The notes under the pieces: model-generated | What the model saw: only the letters and a program-made list of their open reading frames with translations | Told to the model about the DNA's origin: nothing | Database searches by the model: none | Source: Gracilariopsis chorda | Lineage: Eukaryota > Rhodophyta > Florideophyceae > Gracilariales > Gracilariaceae | Length of the DNA stretch: 64,000 bases | Direction: 5' to 3' | Assembly (NCBI GenBank): GCA_003194525.1 | Contig: NBIV01000287.1 | Coordinates: 35,806-99,805, forward strand | Program-made: the position numbers and the translations under genes | In this document: one piece after another, positions 1 through 9,373 of the stretch | How the letters are laid out: each line of letters opens with the position of its first letter | Position numbering within the stretch: position 1 is the stretch's first letter

Positions 1-2
1 CA

Positions 3-929
3 TTCGATGTACCGGTCCCACCGGAGTTTGGCTTCGACTTTAGCTACTTCCGCACTCGCGGGGAGATTGGGTACGGCGAGAACCTGTTCCGCCTCGAGAC
101 CCTCGCTTGGAGGAACTTCACGGCAACGCGGCAGGAAGCCCTTTGCTGGGAGCGACCGATTATTCGGGCGGAGTTCAGGTACCTTCCCCGGCAATACCGG
201 TCCAACTTTCTCCAAAACTTCATCCGCTACGAGCGGCGTTGGCGATCCCGATTCGGGTATTTTATCCCGTATCAGAACGTGGAGATAGAGCGGATTGCGC
301 CGCCTCACCGACTAGGTATGTATGTAGCACTCCCCGAGTGGTGGCGCTTCCATGAAGCCTGCCGGGGGTGCCACATAGAACTCCCGCCGGTACTTACGTA
401 CCTCGGTTCGCTGCTCATGCAGGATCCCCGGTCGGGGTTGTGGTCCGTAGTGGTTACGGAGTGGGCGGCCCGCAGTGCGGCTTATACCCTCAACGAGGCG
501 TACGACCAGTATCGTCTCTGGTTCCTTCAACCGCTTGTGCGGGCAGCGATCCGAAACCTGGATCTTAGCATCACCCTTGGGGGCCAGGTCAACAATGAAG
601 AGGTCCTCCAATTACTTGGGTACATCGACAGCGTCAGCTGGAGTGAGGTCCAGCTGGAGCAAAGCGGTCGTCTGGATGGCGGTAGCGGTAACACCGGTGG
701 TCCGGGACTCGGTAGAAACACCGCCCTTGCGGGGGATTTTATCGCCTTCGACCCCTGGGAGTTCCGGGAAATTTCCTCTGAGGAGGCGCGCGTGCTTCGC
801 GATACGCCCCGGCATGTGCCAGAAGACCACCCGGTGGGGTACGTCGATTCTGACGACTACTACCGCGCATACGGCGGGGATGACCCAATGGTCGATAACG
901 AACCGGAAGAACCTGGGAGATGGACGTAA
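3..929 (+). CDS. Unidentified ORF, N-terminus outside window (about 308 codons visible)
   Basis: The frame is open from the window's left edge to a TAA at 927-929, so the true start lies outside. I do not recognise the family. The visible protein is rich in Tyr, Trp and Arg in its first half, with motifs such as ALPEWWRFHEACRGC, and acidic and Gly-rich at the end (VDSDDYYRAYGGDDP). It has no clear signal peptide or membrane segment. It runs opposite to the gag-pol genes to its right and converges on the chromodomain ORF at 1422-2003. An AATAAA follows at 1270. The DNA carries the same short-hairpin texture as the neighbouring gypsy element, which suggests it belongs to that element or a relative, for example as an antisense accessory ORF, rather than to the host. 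A frame this long, uninterrupted over 927 bases, is unlikely by chance. Confidence 0.55.
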   Translation, partial: FDVPVPPEFGFDFSYFRTRGEIGYGENLFRLETLAWRNFTATRQEALCWERPIIRAEFRYLPRQYRSNFLQNFIRYERRWRSRFGYFIPYQNVEIERIAPPHRLGMYVALPEWWRFHEACRGCHIELPPVLTYLGSLLMQDPRSGLWSVVVTEWAARSAAYTLNEAYDQYRLWFLQPLVRAAIRNLDLSITLGGQVNNEEVLQLLGYIDSVSWSEVQLEQSGRLDGGSGNTGGPGLGRNTALAGDFIAFDPWEFREISSEEARVLRDTPRHVPEDHPVGYVDSDDYYRAYGGDDPMVDNEPEEPGRWT

Positions 930-1225
930 AGGAAACCGGCGCTAGCGCAGAAGCTTTCCCGGAGGGGGTATCTCCAGCCGAGCCGGCTGCTGACCTTTCG
1001 GCGGCAAGTGCCGGACCTTCTATCCCCAGCGGGGTGACGGCGAATGAAAACGAAATCATCGCACGTTTCCTCCGGGGTGCCGGTCTTAGCGCTGCCGAGG
1101 TATCGGGGATGTCACCACCATGGCGGACGCGTTGGCGTACCGCCTTGCTGGGGGTTACGCCCCGGACGATGGGGGTGAGTGAAACCTCTAGTCCAGTTTC
1201 CTGGTTCTTCTTTCCCTGGCTATGA
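920..1225 (+). CDS. Small ORF overlapping the end of the preceding ORF
   Basis: The frame opens at an ATG whose bases overlap the preceding stop (ATGGACGTAA, 920-929) and runs 101 codons. The product is Ala/Pro/Ser-rich with one possible helical stretch (NENEIIARFLRGAGL); no family is recognised. A GTGAGTG near 1172 resembles a eukaryotic 5' splice site, so the real reading could leave this frame there. It may be a second cistron, a spliced 3' exon or chance. Confidence is low because the only support is position, overlap and strand agreement with the longer ORF. Confidence 0.28.
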   Translation: MDVKETGASAEAFPEGVSPAEPAADLSAASAGPSIPSGVTANENEIIARFLRGAGLSAAEVSGMSPPWRTRWRTALLGVTPRTMGVSETSSPVSWFFFPWL

Positions 1226-1269
1226 CAGTTAGTGTAGTGTAGTATTGTGGAGAGCTAGCTGCTCCCTTG

Positions 1270-1275
1270 AATAAA
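1270..1275 (+). promoter_or_regulatory. Candidate polyadenylation signal AATAAA
   Basis: AATAAA lies 45 bases after the end of the small plus-strand ORF and before the convergent chromodomain ORF ending at 1422. This is where a 3' end for the plus-strand ORFs would be expected. The hexamer alone is weak evidence. Confidence 0.3.
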
Positions 1276-1421
1276 CTTTCCCGTTTAGAACGGTGCTTCT
1301 CGGTTGAGTTCCCCGTCTTCGACGGACCTTGCCTTGTTATCCTTTCCTTTCGCTCTCCGCTCGCGCGGCAACGTTACCCAACTTGGGCATTAACCAGCGT
1401 GGCTGGGGCTGCAGTTCCCGT

Positions 1422-2003
1422 TTAACGGTGGTATCGCAGGACCTGCGACCGTGGCAGGTGTTCAATTGGCTCCCACGTATCCCCACTGGGGTCGTACCCG
1501 TACCAGCGGACGCGGTATTGTAGAATACCATCCTGGTCCCAGGTGTGTCCGACAAGTCGGTCTACTACGAACTCTCGTTCGTAGACCTGCCGGCCGTGCC
1601 GGGTGGTGGTTGTACTTCCTTGCGGGGGCTGCCCACTGTGCGGTATAATGTCCCTTAGCATGGTGTTCGGCGATAACTCTGGCGTTGCCGTGCGCTGTGA
1701 AAGCGGCCGCTGCTCATTCGGGAAGATATCCCTCAAGAGGGTGTGTGGTGCCACGGTTTTCACCCGCAAGTCATTCCCCATTGGGGCATGTTCATTTCCG
1801 CTTTCGCGGTATTGCGGGCGAACCGCCAGTCGGCGGGGGACTTGGGCTCCGCCTTTGCGGTTGAGCTCACGAACAGCGAGTTTGCAGGAAGATGACCGCT
1901 CCTGCAGGATCGGCATTTCCACAATCCCCTGGGGGGTCCCGTGCGACACGGTGATTGGGTGGCAAACCGCCTCCCTGCCATGCGCACGAGCGCTCTGCAC
2001 CAT
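1422..2003 (-). CDS. Stand-alone chromodomain protein, probably an accessory ORF of Gypsy-A
   Basis: A 193-codon ORF starts at an ATG (2001-2003). The last 55 or so residues form a chromodomain: an aromatic at the start (YEREFVVDRLV), the central VRWYGY strand, DTWEPIEHL, and a closing helix ending LRYHR. In chromoviral Ty3/gypsy elements this domain normally sits at the end of integrase and steers insertion to modified histone H3. Here the pol ORF (3025-7338, same strand) ends without one, and this ORF lies about 1 kb downstream on the same strand. Residues 1-135 are basic and low in complexity and follow the hairpin-rich DNA. It could be translated from its own message, or be the C-terminus of a pol whose intervening part is spliced out or decayed. 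The chromodomain call is solid; the link to Gypsy-A is inference. Confidence 0.6.
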   Translation of the reverse strand: MVQSARAHGREAVCHPITVSHGTPQGIVEMPILQERSSSCKLAVRELNRKGGAQVPRRLAVRPQYRESGNEHAPMGNDLRVKTVAPHTLLRDIFPNEQRPLSQRTATPELSPNTMLRDIIPHSGQPPQGSTTTTRHGRQVYEREFVVDRLVGHTWDQDGILQYRVRWYGYDPSGDTWEPIEHLPRSQVLRYHR

Positions 2004-3024
2004 ACGTTCCGGCGATGCCGTGGTGTCCCCGGCTACTGACGGGTTGCCTGGGGCTAACTCCGGTACACCGGTATTTTGGTCAAATTCCCCTTTGGGGCGT
2101 GCCGGGCAGGTGCCGAGGACACCCTTTTCAGGGGAATTGCTGCTAAGCGCGGTGCACCATCTCCATGAGGAGGACCAGCGTCCGGTACGACCGGTTTCGA
2201 GCGTGCGATGGCGCGCGTTTTTCCTGAGGTCCTCGGTTCTTCGCCACAGCGTTGCGGGGGTTGGCGCAAATTATTCCCCGTAGCGGGGGCTTCGATTCCG
2301 TCAACGACGGGAGGCGTTTCCGGTGCTTGCGAGCCAGGGCTTAAAGCTTTGACTGCGGCTTGGCTGCCTTTTCCCCAGGTTGGGTGTGGGGATTTCCCAG
2401 CGGCGCTGGTGTATCTGGGCGCCTCTTCTCCGCAGGGCGCGGGTTTGATCCACCTGATTGAACCGCTTCCGCGGGGACTTCCGCCAACGGCGGCTTCGAG
2501 GCATCGCCCTGCTCAGGGGATTAGGGGCAATCGTCACCATACTCCCCTATCGGGGATCCTTCCCTGACAGGGGTGTGTGGTAGTTGCGCTTCAACTTCCC
2601 GTGTAGCACGGTATATTTTCCGCGTTTGTGGCGATGCCTCCGGGGATGGATCGGGCGAATGCCCTTCCTCTGCTGCGGTATTGGAGTGAGGCTTCTCGTT
2701 TTCCCGGGACAAACGTCGTATTTGCCGCCTTTGCGGGGCCTGCGCGTCTGGTTTCTGTTGCACAGCACTGCCCGGGAACGGGGGATTAGTGTCGCGTGAC
2801 ATACTCCGTGCTCCACGGTCAGTGTTCCGTATGTTACGGTGTGTTTCCCGTTGCAACGGCGATATCGTTCCTCGAAAACGAGTGTTCTCCTCCCCCTCCT
2901 TAGACGGACCGGCGGGATAAGGGATAACATTCCCAGCCTGGCGGGTATAGATGCGCGCCAGTGGGGCAGACGTGGTAGGGGCGGGCGCTGAAGGGCCCGA
3001 ATTACCCGGCTGAGCCGGTGAGTC
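2004..3024. other. Hairpin-dense stretch without a supported gene
   Basis: Between the chromodomain ORF and the pol stop there is no ORF I can assign. The stretch is dense in short hairpins such as ccggTACAccgg, ccgtcAACgacgg and ccagcGGCgctgg. A pyrimidine run near 2886-2900 would be a purine tract on the element's strand, but no copy of the 5' LTR follows it, so it cannot be called the 3' polypurine tract of Gypsy-A. Confidence 0.4.
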
Positions 3025-6000
3025 TTACAGAGTCGGTAGGTCTGAGAGTCCCCGGCTGGGGTGTGGTAGTACCGTAGGTTTAGTACTCCCGGATGGTTCC
3101 AGTGTTGCAGAGTCCGTAGAAACGGGGTTGCCTGGATCCAGGACTACCTCTGACGAGGGAGGAGGGGCAAGGACAACACGATCACGGGAAATCCGTTCGT
3201 GCGTGTCGCCCATCTCTACCACGACAGTGTCGGTGTTAACAGAGATGACCTTGAAGGGTCCACCCGCCACAGGCGAGAGTTTGTGACGCTTCTCCCGTTC
3301 CGGGTTGTAGTACTCCTTCCTGATGAAGACGTAGTTATTTGCCCGAATCGGGGGGGTCTTTCCTCGCAAGCGAGCGTCAAAATCCCGCTTGTCAGCGGCT
3401 TGGGCCCGTGCCATAGACTTCCGCGCAGCGGGGACCAGCTTGGAAACCCATTGCTTCCATTGCTGCCGGTAGATACCCACAGATGGGAAATTGTCCAAGG
3501 TAGCTTGGGGTTCCAGCGCCACAGGCGGGGGTGTTCTAGATAGAACCAACTCGAATGGCGAAACTCCGGTAGTCCGGTGTACCTGCGTATTGTAAGCGTA
3601 GGCTACCGCATCAGCGTAGAGATCCCAATTCGTTGGGTGGTCAGCGACGTAGGAACGTAACGCCGCGAGTAACGTCCGGTTAAACCGTTCAACTTGCCCA
3701 TTACACTGGGTGTGGTAGGTAGTCGTGAACAAGTTCTTGACATCCAGGATGCGACAATCATCCTGGAAGAACTTGCTCACGAACTCCTTCCCGTTGTCGG
3801 AGAGCACCTCCACAGGGGGACCGTAGACAAAAATCCAGTGCGTCACCAGAGCCTGGGCCACCGTGAGAGCGGTTATCCTCCGAAGAGGTACAGTCCGTAC
3901 CAGCTTAGAAAAGCGGTCGTTGATGACAAGTAGAAACTTGTTTCCACGTTTTGTGGTGAGTAGTGGTCCGAGAAGATCAATTGCGATAAACTCGAATGGC
4001 GCCCTTGCGGGGAATAGTTTCATCTTCTTCGCATTTTTGCGGAGTTTGACGCGATTCTTCGCGCATTCGCTACAAAACCGCACAGTTGCGTAGCACTCCA
4101 CCGCCATTGCGGGCCAATAGAAATCCCTTCGCAGGGTTAGGTAGAGTTTCCTCCCACCTGGGTGACCTCCAATGGGGGCGTAGTGTGATAGATGTAACAC
4201 CCGCGATTGCAGGGAATGTGGTACCACAATCTGTGGGCGGGCTTCGACCTTTCTTACGAGGTAGCCTTTGTCGTTTACCCCGAAAGGGAGATCTTCACCA
4301 CCGTTGATACGGGCACGAATTCTCGTACAGGATGGGTCGCCGAATTGTTCTCGGATCATTTCTTCCGGTGATACCGGTACAAAGTTTCCCGGTAACGGGT
4401 TCTCAGATTTATCTCGCGATGCGAGTAGTTCGTCAAAATCAGCATCCTCGTCCCAGGTTTCTGGCCTAGCCTCGACGGCATGTTCCGGATCATCCGAATC
4501 TATAGCCATGAAGCATGGGACTTCATCATCCTCCGTTGGGAGTGCTTCCCCACTTGTGGGTAACCGCGATAAAGCGTCGGCCTGAGTGTTCTGCGCGCCC
4601 TTTTTATAAATGACTTGAAAGTCATATTCCGCGAGGCGGAGTCTCCAGCGCATGAGGCGTCCCGACGGGTCGGAGATATTCATCAACCCCCTCAATGAGG
4701 AATGATCCGTGTACACGGCGAAGTGAATTCCCATAAGGTAGGGGCGCAGAGTGGTCATCCCCCATACGACGGCGAGGCACTCTTTCTCCGATACGGAGTA
4801 GTTCCGCTCATGAACATTGAGCGAACGTGACCAATAACCAATTGGATGTCGTTCCCCCTCGGGGGTGGTTTGAAAAAGAGCACACCCGACTTTGTAGTCG
4901 CTCGAGTCCGTATCTACGGAGTATGGCAACCCAAGTTTTGGGAGATGTAGGATTGGTGCTGATGTGACAGCCTCCTTCAAGGAGTTAAAAGCTTCCGATT
5001 GCTCGGGCGTAAATGTTCCCAGTTTTGGGGGGTTCCCCTTTCGCAACGACGCGTTTAGGGGCGCCGCAGTATCCGAAAAGTTCGGGATAAACCGTCGATA
5101 GACGTTGACCAGCCCCCAAAAAGAGCGCAGTTCCGTTTGAGTACGGGGTTCTTTCGCCTCAACGAGGGATTTGACTCGAGCTTTCTCGATCGCTAACCGT
5201 CCAGGACGGATAATGTGACCCAGATACTTCACAGTATCTGTGAAAAACTCGCATTTCCTCAACTTGAGGGTCATTCCCGCATCGCGGAGTACGGTCAGCA
5301 CGTCTCGGACGTGAGTGAGATGGTCGTCCAACGAGTTGGAGAAGATGATAATATCATCAAGGTAGACCAGACAGCTCCGCCACTTAAAGCGGTTGAGTAG
5401 AATATCTACTGCACGCTGAAAGGTGGCGGGGGCGTTGGTTAACCCAAATGGCATCCGCTTGAAGCGGTACGTTCCTGCGTGGAAGGTGAATGCGGTTTTG
5501 TCGCGATCCTCCTGTCTGACAGGTACTTGCCAATATCCCCAATTGGCATCAAGGGCCGTGAACACGGTGGCGTCTCCAAGGGAGTCAATGCACTCGTCCA
5601 TACGAGGGATAGGGTACGTGTCCCTAACGGTCACGGCATTGAGCCGGTGGTAGTCGACACAGAACCTCCAGGTTCCGTCGGCCTTTAAAGCCAGTACAAC
5701 TGGGGATGCCCAGGGTGATTGAGCGGGCTCAATCACACCTGCGCGGAGCATCTTGTCCACTAGGGACTGCTCCTCTTCCCGAGCTTTCGGACCTGCCCTG
5801 TAAGGGGGTTGTGCAACCGGTCGCGCGCCGGGGATTAAATCGATCCGGTGTTCCGTTGCATTAATCTCGCCAAGCGAGCCATCCCACATTGTGGTGAATT
5901 CCCGTAACATTGTACAGAGTTTGTCGCAGTGCGACTCTGGCACGTGGCTGAAGTCCAGCGCTTCAAGTGCCTTTTCCGGATCAATCCGGTCATTGCTCGA

Positions 6001-7338
6001 TGGAGCATTGTCCTGTGGAACCGGTGTGGTTCGCAATTCCGAGTTACTCGGTGTGTTCGACGCTGAAGTAGCGGTTTCCTCCCCCTCCTTAGACTTGACG
6101 TCTTCGGACGGCGGGGCGAACTCCTCAGAAGAGGTGGTAACTCCGAGTACATCGGCGGCTGTCATCTTTGTTGGCAGCATTCCCATAGGATGGGGGGTTA
6201 CACTCCCAATTACTTGGTGTTTCACCAGATACTGGGGGTGTTTGCCAAGGTTGGCAACCAATATCCGGAAAGGAACATCCGGGGAAATGGAGACAATTCC
6301 ATTAGCCAGCGCCAGCTGGGATTTCTCGTACAACGAGGCGAGGGGTTGTATAACCCGAAGACCGTGTTGACGGGAATTTACTTGCACCCAGACTTGGGAC
6401 TCAGCCGGTATAGAAACCGAGGCAGCGACGCGGAGCTTGGTGGACTCGCGGGACGCGGGCGGTGGTTCCTGCGCAGCAGGGAGCGGAACTTGTTTCCGAG
6501 AGGACCGCTTTAGCGGGCGGGGAACAATCGGAACCGACGATCCGTCGTCAAGTTCTACACGCCTGAGGCGGGGCCTGATTGCGTCGACAAATCTGTCGCA
6601 GTAATCACATCCTAGTATGACTGGTGCTGCCAATGAACGGCAAACGATGAAGTCCAACTTCACCACAGAGGTACCAAGTCTCATGACGAGGTCCACTGTG
6701 CCCACCGTTTGTAACGGATTGTTGTTCGCATCCGAAATGTCAGGGACCGCGTCAGAGCGGATACGCGACCGCACAAGCGGGGCTAACAATGATTCCACAA
6801 CAAAGTTGGGGCCTGCACCTGTATCCAGGACGGTGAGAAACCTCACCATAAACTGGGGATCAAGGCCAAGGTCGGCATAGACCTTATAATTGCGTTTGGC
6901 CAAGACCAAGACTCTACAGGGAATCCGGGGATTTTTACTCCGTATCCACGGGCGACGCAACACACCGAGGTGCGCAGAGTCCACGTCAGCGGTGTCTTTC
7001 CTCGAGAGGACTTTCACCAGGGAGCGAGGCGAGGACGCCTCGGGCGCCAACAGCCTCGTTCTTGAGGGCGCCTCTCCCAAAGGGGAGACTCCCTCAGTTA
7101 GTTTTCGCCTTCGGCGGTGGGTTGGTTTCCTCGACAACGAGTGCTTCTTCCCGTTGACGGGGGTTTCTATCCGCATAAGCGGGGGTTGCAACGGATGGTT
7201 GCATGATCTCCCGAATCGGGGTGTAGGAAGCTTGCCGCGCACGCGAGGTCTGTGGTAGGGCATGGGAAAAGTCCGTTTAAGCACGGAGGTAGAAAGCCGT
7301 CGGGACGGAACGTTTCTCCTCTGGAGTGAGGGCCTCAT
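3025..7338 (-). CDS. pol: Gypsy-A pol polyprotein (protease, RT, RNase H, integrase)
   Basis: An intact ORF of 1437 codons. Visible in order: a basic leader of about 165 residues; aspartic protease (FLTVLDTGAGPNFV, near residue 170); reverse transcriptase with WRFCVDYHRLN and the catalytic YLDD; RNase H (VDTDSSDYKVG, YTDHSSLRGL); integrase zinc finger (HLSHYAP...GGHPG, then FCSECAKNR); and the integrase core with D (AIDLLGPL), D (LSDNGKEF) and E (GQVERFNRTL). The domain order places it in Ty3/gypsy. All catalytic residues I checked are present, so the enzyme may be functional. The ATG at 7338 lies inside the end of gag, in the +1 frame relative to gag, with about 60 bases of overlap. Expression could use +1 frameshifting or reinitiation; no known +1 heptamer was recognised. 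No chromodomain is fused at the end. The coding DNA itself is full of 4-6 bp hairpins. Confidence 0.93.
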   Translation of the reverse strand: MRPSLQRRNVPSRRLSTSVLKRTFPMPYHRPRVRGKLPTPRFGRSCNHPLQPPLMRIETPVNGKKHSLSRKPTHRRRRKLTEGVSPLGEAPSRTRLLAPEASSPRSLVKVLSRKDTADVDSAHLGVLRRPWIRSKNPRIPCRVLVLAKRNYKVYADLGLDPQFMVRFLTVLDTGAGPNFVVESLLAPLVRSRIRSDAVPDISDANNNPLQTVGTVDLVMRLGTSVVKLDFIVCRSLAAPVILGCDYCDRFVDAIRPRLRRVELDDGSSVPIVPRPLKRSSRKQVPLPAAQEPPPASRESTKLRVAASVSIPAESQVWVQVNSRQHGLRVIQPLASLYEKSQLALANGIVSISPDVPFRILVANLGKHPQYLVKHQVIGSVTPHPMGMLPTKMTAADVLGVTTSSEEFAPPSEDVKSKEGEETATSASNTPSNSELRTTPVPQDNAPSSNDRIDPEKALEALDFSHVPESHCDKLCTMLREFTTMWDGSLGEINATEHRIDLIPGARPVAQPPYRAGPKAREEEQSLVDKMLRAGVIEPAQSPWASPVVLALKADGTWRFCVDYHRLNAVTVRDTYPIPRMDECIDSLGDATVFTALDANWGYWQVPVRQEDRDKTAFTFHAGTYRFKRMPFGLTNAPATFQRAVDILLNRFKWRSCLVYLDDIIIFSNSLDDHLTHVRDVLTVLRDAGMTLKLRKCEFFTDTVKYLGHIIRPGRLAIEKARVKSLVEAKEPRTQTELRSFWGLVNVYRRFIPNFSDTAAPLNASLRKGNPPKLGTFTPEQSEAFNSLKEAVTSAPILHLPKLGLPYSVDTDSSDYKVGCALFQTTPEGERHPIGYWSRSLNVHERNYSVSEKECLAVVWGMTTLRPYLMGIHFAVYTDHSSLRGLMNISDPSGRLMRWRLRLAEYDFQVIYKKGAQNTQADALSRLPTSGEALPTEDDEVPCFMAIDSDDPEHAVEARPETWDEDADFDELLASRDKSENPLPGNFVPVSPEEMIREQFGDPSCTRIRARINGGEDLPFGVNDKGYLVRKVEARPQIVVPHSLQSRVLHLSHYAPIGGHPGGRKLYLTLRRDFYWPAMAVECYATVRFCSECAKNRVKLRKNAKKMKLFPARAPFEFIAIDLLGPLLTTKRGNKFLLVINDRFSKLVRTVPLRRITALTVAQALVTHWIFVYGPPVEVLSDNGKEFVSKFFQDDCRILDVKNLFTTTYHTQCNGQVERFNRTLLAALRSYVADHPTNWDLYADAVAYAYNTQVHRTTGVSPFELVLSRTPPPVALEPQATLDNFPSVGIYRQQWKQWVSKLVPAARKSMARAQAADKRDFDARLRGKTPPIRANNYVFIRKEYYNPEREKRHKLSPVAGGPFKVISVNTDTVVVEMGDTHERISRDRVVLAPPPSSEVVLDPGNPVSTDSATLEPSGSTKPTVLPHPSRGLSDLPTL

Positions 7339-9271
7339 AATTTGCCACTACCTTGGCCATATCCTTCAGTGAACAAATACACTGAGGTGAGGTATGGCCA
7401 TGGGCATAGCACAGGTGGCAAATGAGAGCCAATACCGCGACACGCGGATTATTATTCCGAGTATCGGAGAAGCGAAACGCAGGGCGGGTGTCAGTCCATC
7501 CAGGCCGTTGATAACGGGATTGAGCGTTTGAAAACGGGAGTCGTTGGGGTTGAACCCGACTGTTACCACCGTACAAAACGGGGTCTTCTGTTCCCGTATC
7601 ACGGGTCATCTTCGTCGTTGACGGTAAATCACTGGTGGGTATCGACACACCATCCTCCTGCACTAAATGCACGGTATCAAATCCCTGTCCAGGGTTCCCA
7701 TCCGCGGTGAGCGGGAGTGAGGAAGCTTCGCTTTCTAGCAACAACGCCTTGGCGGATTTAGACCGATTGTTCGGAGTTCTTGCACGAAGTGCATCCTCTT
7801 CCACTCGGGCGTGTTGGACCAGCTCGAGATAGGTGATCCTCCGCTTCTCCTCCCGATGACGGGTAACTAAACTCCGGATTGCCGGGTCAAGACCATCGAT
7901 GAACATGGTACCGCGCTCCCCAGCGGGGTATACGTTACCACATCTGTGGAAAGCCTTGTTAAGGCGCACCGAGTAATCGGTCTCGGTCTCTCCAGCACGC
8001 TGGCGTGTATCTCGCAAAGCGAGGATAGCCTGCTGAATAGCGGTGTTTGTGGCGTAGGAGCGCAGTAAATACTGCACAGCCTCTGGCCAGCAAGTAACTC
8101 CTCCCTCGGAGGCACGAGAAGATCCTCTGACAGAGTTGTATTGGTCCTCCGCCATTCCCCGTAAGAAGTACGGTAAAGCCAAATAGGCTTGTCCCTCATT
8201 CATACCGAGGATATCGGCCTCCGCTACAAAGCGGGATAGAAAATCCAGTACTAGGACTGGGTCATCTCCAGTAAAATACTGGTTGCGGAGCGAGAGCTGC
8301 ATTCGCTTAATGCATTCTCGCACCTTTCCCGTACCACGGGGCGTACGTCCAAGTGACGAGTCTTCGAGCCGGTAGTACCGGTATGATAAAAGCTTCCGGT
8401 ATTCCGGGTTTGTCGGTTTCAATTCCCGAAGACCGGGGTGTCTTCTCCCCTTCTGGCGGGTTCGGACCACACCTTCAGTGGCCGATGACCGCTTCGAGCG
8501 AGAGGAGTAGCCTCGCTTCTCGTCCTCCGAGTCGGAGTCCGAGGAGCTCGAGCTAACCGAATGGTTTCGGGATGAGTCCGACGATGTCGAAGAATCGGAG
8601 TCCGCATATTTTCGGTGGTGTTTCCGTCGATGACGGCGTTTCTTCTTCCCAGCAAGCTGGTCGTTGTGCGATGCCTCGTTTACCGGATCATCCGGGGATG
8701 GTTTGTACATGAGGACGAACTGCTCCAGCGTCTCCAGGCGGACACCAATCCGATCAAATCGGGCTTCAACTCCTTCGATGAAGGTGGCAGGTTGTCCCAA
8801 ACTCTCCAACACGGAGTTGACGTCAGACCGTAAAATACGGAGTTCCTCGGCGACCTCCTTTACGGGGGTTGCCAAGACCACCTCTTGGAGGGATTTTAGT
8901 TCCCCTACAAGGGTTTCATGGGCGGTCCACAGAGCGCGGACCTGGGATTCCAGGGGAGTCCCCTGGGGGTTGTTATCACCCGTTCTACGGGGGCTTGAAG
9001 CCGCGACAGCGGGAGCAGGCCGGGGTGCCTGGGGCACTGCGGCAACAGCCGGAGTCGATGCTGCATTCCCCTGCGGGGGTGATAACGAGGGCAAAAGGAG
9101 GTTCCGGGGTTCCCGGTCGGGGGTATCATTCCGCGATGAAGCGGGGCCAGTACGGCTGGAACTTGTCCGTATAGGGATACGGGGTACGAACCGAACTTCG
9201 GAAGTGTCCGCGTTGTCGCGGGAGCGACTACGCGTAACCACTGGCTCCGCTTCGGAGGGATTTCTCGACAT
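7277..9271 (-). CDS. gag: Gypsy-A Gag (capsid and nucleocapsid)
   Basis: 664 codons, intact, starting at an ATG about 80 bases downstream of the primer-binding site. Layout: a Pro/Ser-rich N-terminal region; a predicted coiled coil around residues 105-185 (LVGELKSLQEVV, EELRILRSDVNSVLESLG); a Lys/Arg and Ser/Asp-rich linker (KKKRRHRRKHHRK followed by a Ser-Asp-rich run); a capsid-like helical domain (residues about 310-480); and a CCHC zinc knuckle near the C-terminus (CHLCYAHGHTSPQC, CX2CX4HX4C), which in Gag proteins binds genomic RNA. It is upstream of and overlaps pol. Its length is at the upper end for Ty3/gypsy Gag. No frame damage was seen. Confidence 0.88.
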   Translation of the reverse strand: MSRNPSEAEPVVTRSRSRDNADTSEVRFVPRIPIRTSSSRTGPASSRNDTPDREPRNLLLPSLSPPQGNAASTPAVAAVPQAPRPAPAVAASSPRRTGDNNPQGTPLESQVRALWTAHETLVGELKSLQEVVLATPVKEVAEELRILRSDVNSVLESLGQPATFIEGVEARFDRIGVRLETLEQFVLMYKPSPDDPVNEASHNDQLAGKKKRRHRRKHHRKYADSDSSTSSDSSRNHSVSSSSSDSDSEDEKRGYSSRSKRSSATEGVVRTRQKGRRHPGLRELKPTNPEYRKLLSYRYYRLEDSSLGRTPRGTGKVRECIKRMQLSLRNQYFTGDDPVLVLDFLSRFVAEADILGMNEGQAYLALPYFLRGMAEDQYNSVRGSSRASEGGVTCWPEAVQYLLRSYATNTAIQQAILALRDTRQRAGETETDYSVRLNKAFHRCGNVYPAGERGTMFIDGLDPAIRSLVTRHREEKRRITYLELVQHARVEEDALRARTPNNRSKSAKALLLESEASSLPLTADGNPGQGFDTVHLVQEDGVSIPTSDLPSTTKMTRDTGTEDPVLYGGNSRVQPQRLPFSNAQSRYQRPGWTDTRPAFRFSDTRNNNPRVAVLALICHLCYAHGHTSPQCICSLKDMAKVVANYEALTPEEKRSVPTAFYLRA

Positions 9272-9352
9272 GAGAAAATACCGTTACGACGGGAAACGAT
9301 CACGGAACGTCCGGTAAATAAAAACAAACCTCGTAAGAGGGAAAACAAACAC

Positions 9353-9373
9353 CGATTCTAAGTCGGGAGACCA
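9353..9373 (-). promoter_or_regulatory. Primer-binding site of Gypsy-A
   Basis: Read on the minus strand, TGG begins three bases after the LTR end. The complementary plus strand (9353-9373) reads like a tRNA 3' end: CGATT of a T-loop, CTAAG of a T-stem, a seven-base acceptor strand, discriminator A and CCA. This is the expected form and place for a tRNA primer site. Which tRNA it is cannot be told from here. Confidence 0.6.

Noticed and set aside
2886..2900. Polypyrimidine run as the polypurine tract and 3' LTR start of Gypsy-A
   Set aside because: The following sequence does not match the LTR start TGAAGTGCAACGCC, and a near-identical run occurs inside pol near 6077.
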